Source: an uncultured Acidobacteriaceae bacterium | Lineage (GTDB): Bacteria; Acidobacteriota; Terriglobia; Terriglobales; Acidobacteriaceae | Direction of reading: 5' to 3' | DNA: 64,000 bases | Assembly (NCBI GenBank): GCA_903904755.1 | Contig: CAIVDV010000069.1 | Span: forward strand, 16,616-80,615 | Shown here: positions 63,869 through 64,000 of the stretch, one piece after another | Layout: each line of letters starts with the position of its first letter | Numbering within the stretch: position 1 is the stretch's first letter | Notes under the pieces: generated by a model | What the model saw: only the letters and a program-made list of their open reading frames with translations | What the model was told of the DNA's origin: nothing | Databases searched by the model: none | Position numbers and translations under genes: made by a program

Positions 63869-64000
63869 CCCGCATTTCTCACCACAGCTTGCCGACTGTG
63901 ATCACCAGGCATTTTTTAGCGAGACCATCGAGGTGTAGTCATCATTTCCCATCGAGTGTCTGGTTCTGAGAGTTTGGTTTCCTCTTGTTGGTGTGCTGGA

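Overview
The window is GC-rich, densely coding bacterial DNA that looks like an Acidobacteriota chromosome of the Terriglobia (Terriglobus / Granulicella / Acidobacterium type). This rests on an outer-membrane and lipid A gene set (bamA, skp-like, fabZ, lpxA, lpxI), Tat-exported carbohydrate enzymes of families GH127, GH105-DUF4861 and GH3, and several conserved proteins without a characterised function. The genus is an inference. Coding strands are strongly C-biased at third positions, so long spurious open frames occur opposite most genes. I found no rRNA, tRNA, CRISPR array or complete insertion sequence.

Layout. 1-6.1 kb: potassium P-type ATPase genes kdpA (5' end cut off by the window), kdpB and kdpC, converging on a kdpE/short-kdpD two-component pair. 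6.3-12.9 kb: a beta-barrel porin, an APC amino-acid permease, a PP2C phosphatase, a Ser/Thr kinase gene broken by a one-base frameshift, and a type II glutamine synthetase behind a structured leader. 13-14 kb: a Tat-exported aldo/keto reductase.

14-24.2 kb holds the most interesting locus. A LacI-type regulator is coupled to a LarA-family nickel-pincer (NPN) racemase/epimerase. The cofactor genes larE, larC and larB lie on the same strand, separated from larA by an oppositely oriented ParD/ParE toxin-antitoxin pair. Divergent from lacI, across a perfect 7+4+7 palindrome, is an operon of a hexuronate-type MFS carrier, uronate isomerase (uxaC) and a PfkB sugar kinase. This suggests that the LarA homologue acts on a sugar acid rather than on lactate.

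24.2-26.4 kb: an XRE-S24 repressor-like gene and, after a 0.6-kb non-coding stretch, a two-gene cassette of a small zinc-finger/AT-hook protein and a sigma region-4-like protein. 26.4-31.5 kb: isoaspartyl peptidase, GH127 arabinofuranosidase, a short stretch of repeat-like DNA, Maf pyrophosphatase and a glycosyltransferase. 31.6-39.8 kb: hemB, then kduI, a cupin, a GH105-DUF4861 fusion, a GH3 glycosidase and an esterase. Together with GH127 and uxaC these fit breakdown of pectin or rhamnogalacturonan side chains and uronates.

39.8-54.6 kb: chrA and a glutathione-peroxidase-like gene, then the envelope block bamA, an unknown membrane protein and a skp/ompH-like gene with a near-consensus promoter. 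These are followed by lepA, an MltD-like LysM transglycosylase, a histone H1-like protein, an exported peroxiredoxin and fabZ-lpxA-lpxI. 54.7-63.9 kb: mostly minus-strand housekeeping and uncharacterised genes (SDR reductase, MmcQ/YjbR, gltX, rhodanese, HEAT-repeat protein) and a large plus-strand zinc metalloprotease. The last 130 bases hold no gene I can recognise.
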